Assembly (NCBI GenBank): GCA_030039005.1
Contig: JASHQT010000476.1
Span: 1 to 13,904, forward strand
DNA length: 13,904 nt
Origin: Bryobacteraceae bacterium
Lineage (GTDB): Bacteria > Acidobacteriota > Terriglobia > Bryobacterales > Bryobacteraceae
Reading direction: 5' to 3'
Shown: piece by piece, positions 13,783 to 13,904 of the stretch
How the letters are laid out: every line of letters starts with the position of its first letter
How positions within the stretch are numbered: position 1 is the first letter of the stretch
Position numbers and translations under genes: made by a program
The notes under the pieces: generated by a model
Database searches by the model: none
What the model was told of the DNA's origin: nothing
The model's input: the letters and a program-made list of their open reading frames with translations, nothing else

Positions 13783-13904
13783 ATGGAAATGTCAGCCGCC
13801 GATCGCCGCTCCGAACGCCGTTACCGCGGCCAAGGGCCTCTGAAGCTTTCGTTCGACGATCCCTCGCCGCAGGAGATCGTCGGGCGCCTGGTGGACTACA
13901 GCAA
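13783..13904 (+). CDS. PilZ-domain protein, 3' truncated by the window
   Basis: Only the first 40 codons are present. Seen: RRSERRYR near the N-terminus (residues 8-15, fitting the RxxxR c-di-GMP-binding motif) and, after a short beta-type stretch, GRLVDYS (34-40). D38-x-S40 fits the start of the second PilZ motif, [D/N]xSxxG. The two motifs are the expected distance apart for a PilZ barrel, so a c-di-GMP receptor is the best reading. It follows the sigma-54 activator gene by 24 bases on the same strand and lies opposite a gene predicted to make and degrade cyclic dinucleotides. The ATG at 13783 has no clear ribosome-binding site; a second in-frame ATG lies at 13789. What follows the PilZ domain, if anything, is beyond the window. 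Confidence 0.75.
   Translation, partial: MEMSAADRRSERRYRGQGPLKLSFDDPSPQEIVGRLVDYS

Overview
The window is a GC-rich (roughly 60% or more by eye), tightly packed bacterial chromosomal segment. It holds ten complete genes and two cut by the window edges. The gene mix suggests a Gram-negative, didermic soil-type bacterium: a glycoamylase-fold secreted protein, a class-V aminotransferase next to serA, a membrane HD-GYP/GAF/GGDEF protein, a sigma-54 activator and a PilZ protein. An Acidobacteriota (Bryobacterales/Solibacter-like) origin fits, but that is an inference from protein flavour, not proof. I see no phage, IS, CRISPR, tRNA or rRNA.

Layout. Bases 1-1278 (+): glycoamylase/GH144-like protein, missing its first codons, with an apparent Tat signal. 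Bases 1289-2354 (-): a SAM methyltransferase downstream of and overlapping yqeY. Bases 2383-5798 (+): class-V aminotransferase, serA, and a six-TM membrane protein. The first two probably form a serine-biosynthesis unit using a non-SerC transaminase. Bases 5808-12407 (-): one tightly coupled operon whose genes overlap or nearly touch. In transcription order it encodes an HD-GYP/GAF/GGDEF protein, two oligopeptide-type ABC permeases, a family-5 solute-binding protein and one ABC ATPase. Bases 12736-13904 (+), divergent: a sigma-54 activator with no sensory domain, then the start of a PilZ-domain protein.

The right half is the most interesting part. It places predicted c-di-GMP synthesis and breakdown (one polypeptide), a probable c-di-GMP receptor (PilZ), a sigma-54 activator and a peptide-type importer in one divergent locus. 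The roughly 330-base intergenic region contains a sigma-54-like -24/-12 element facing the transporter operon. It also contains two almost identical 11-base dyads (GCCAAATTGGC and GCCAAAATGGC): one at a typical enhancer distance upstream of that element, the other at the start of the activator's own transcript. A simple model is that the activator switches on the cyclic-dinucleotide/transporter operon and controls itself. The GGDEF domain also carries Asn at the base-recognition position that is normally Asp, so its product should not be assumed to be c-di-GMP.
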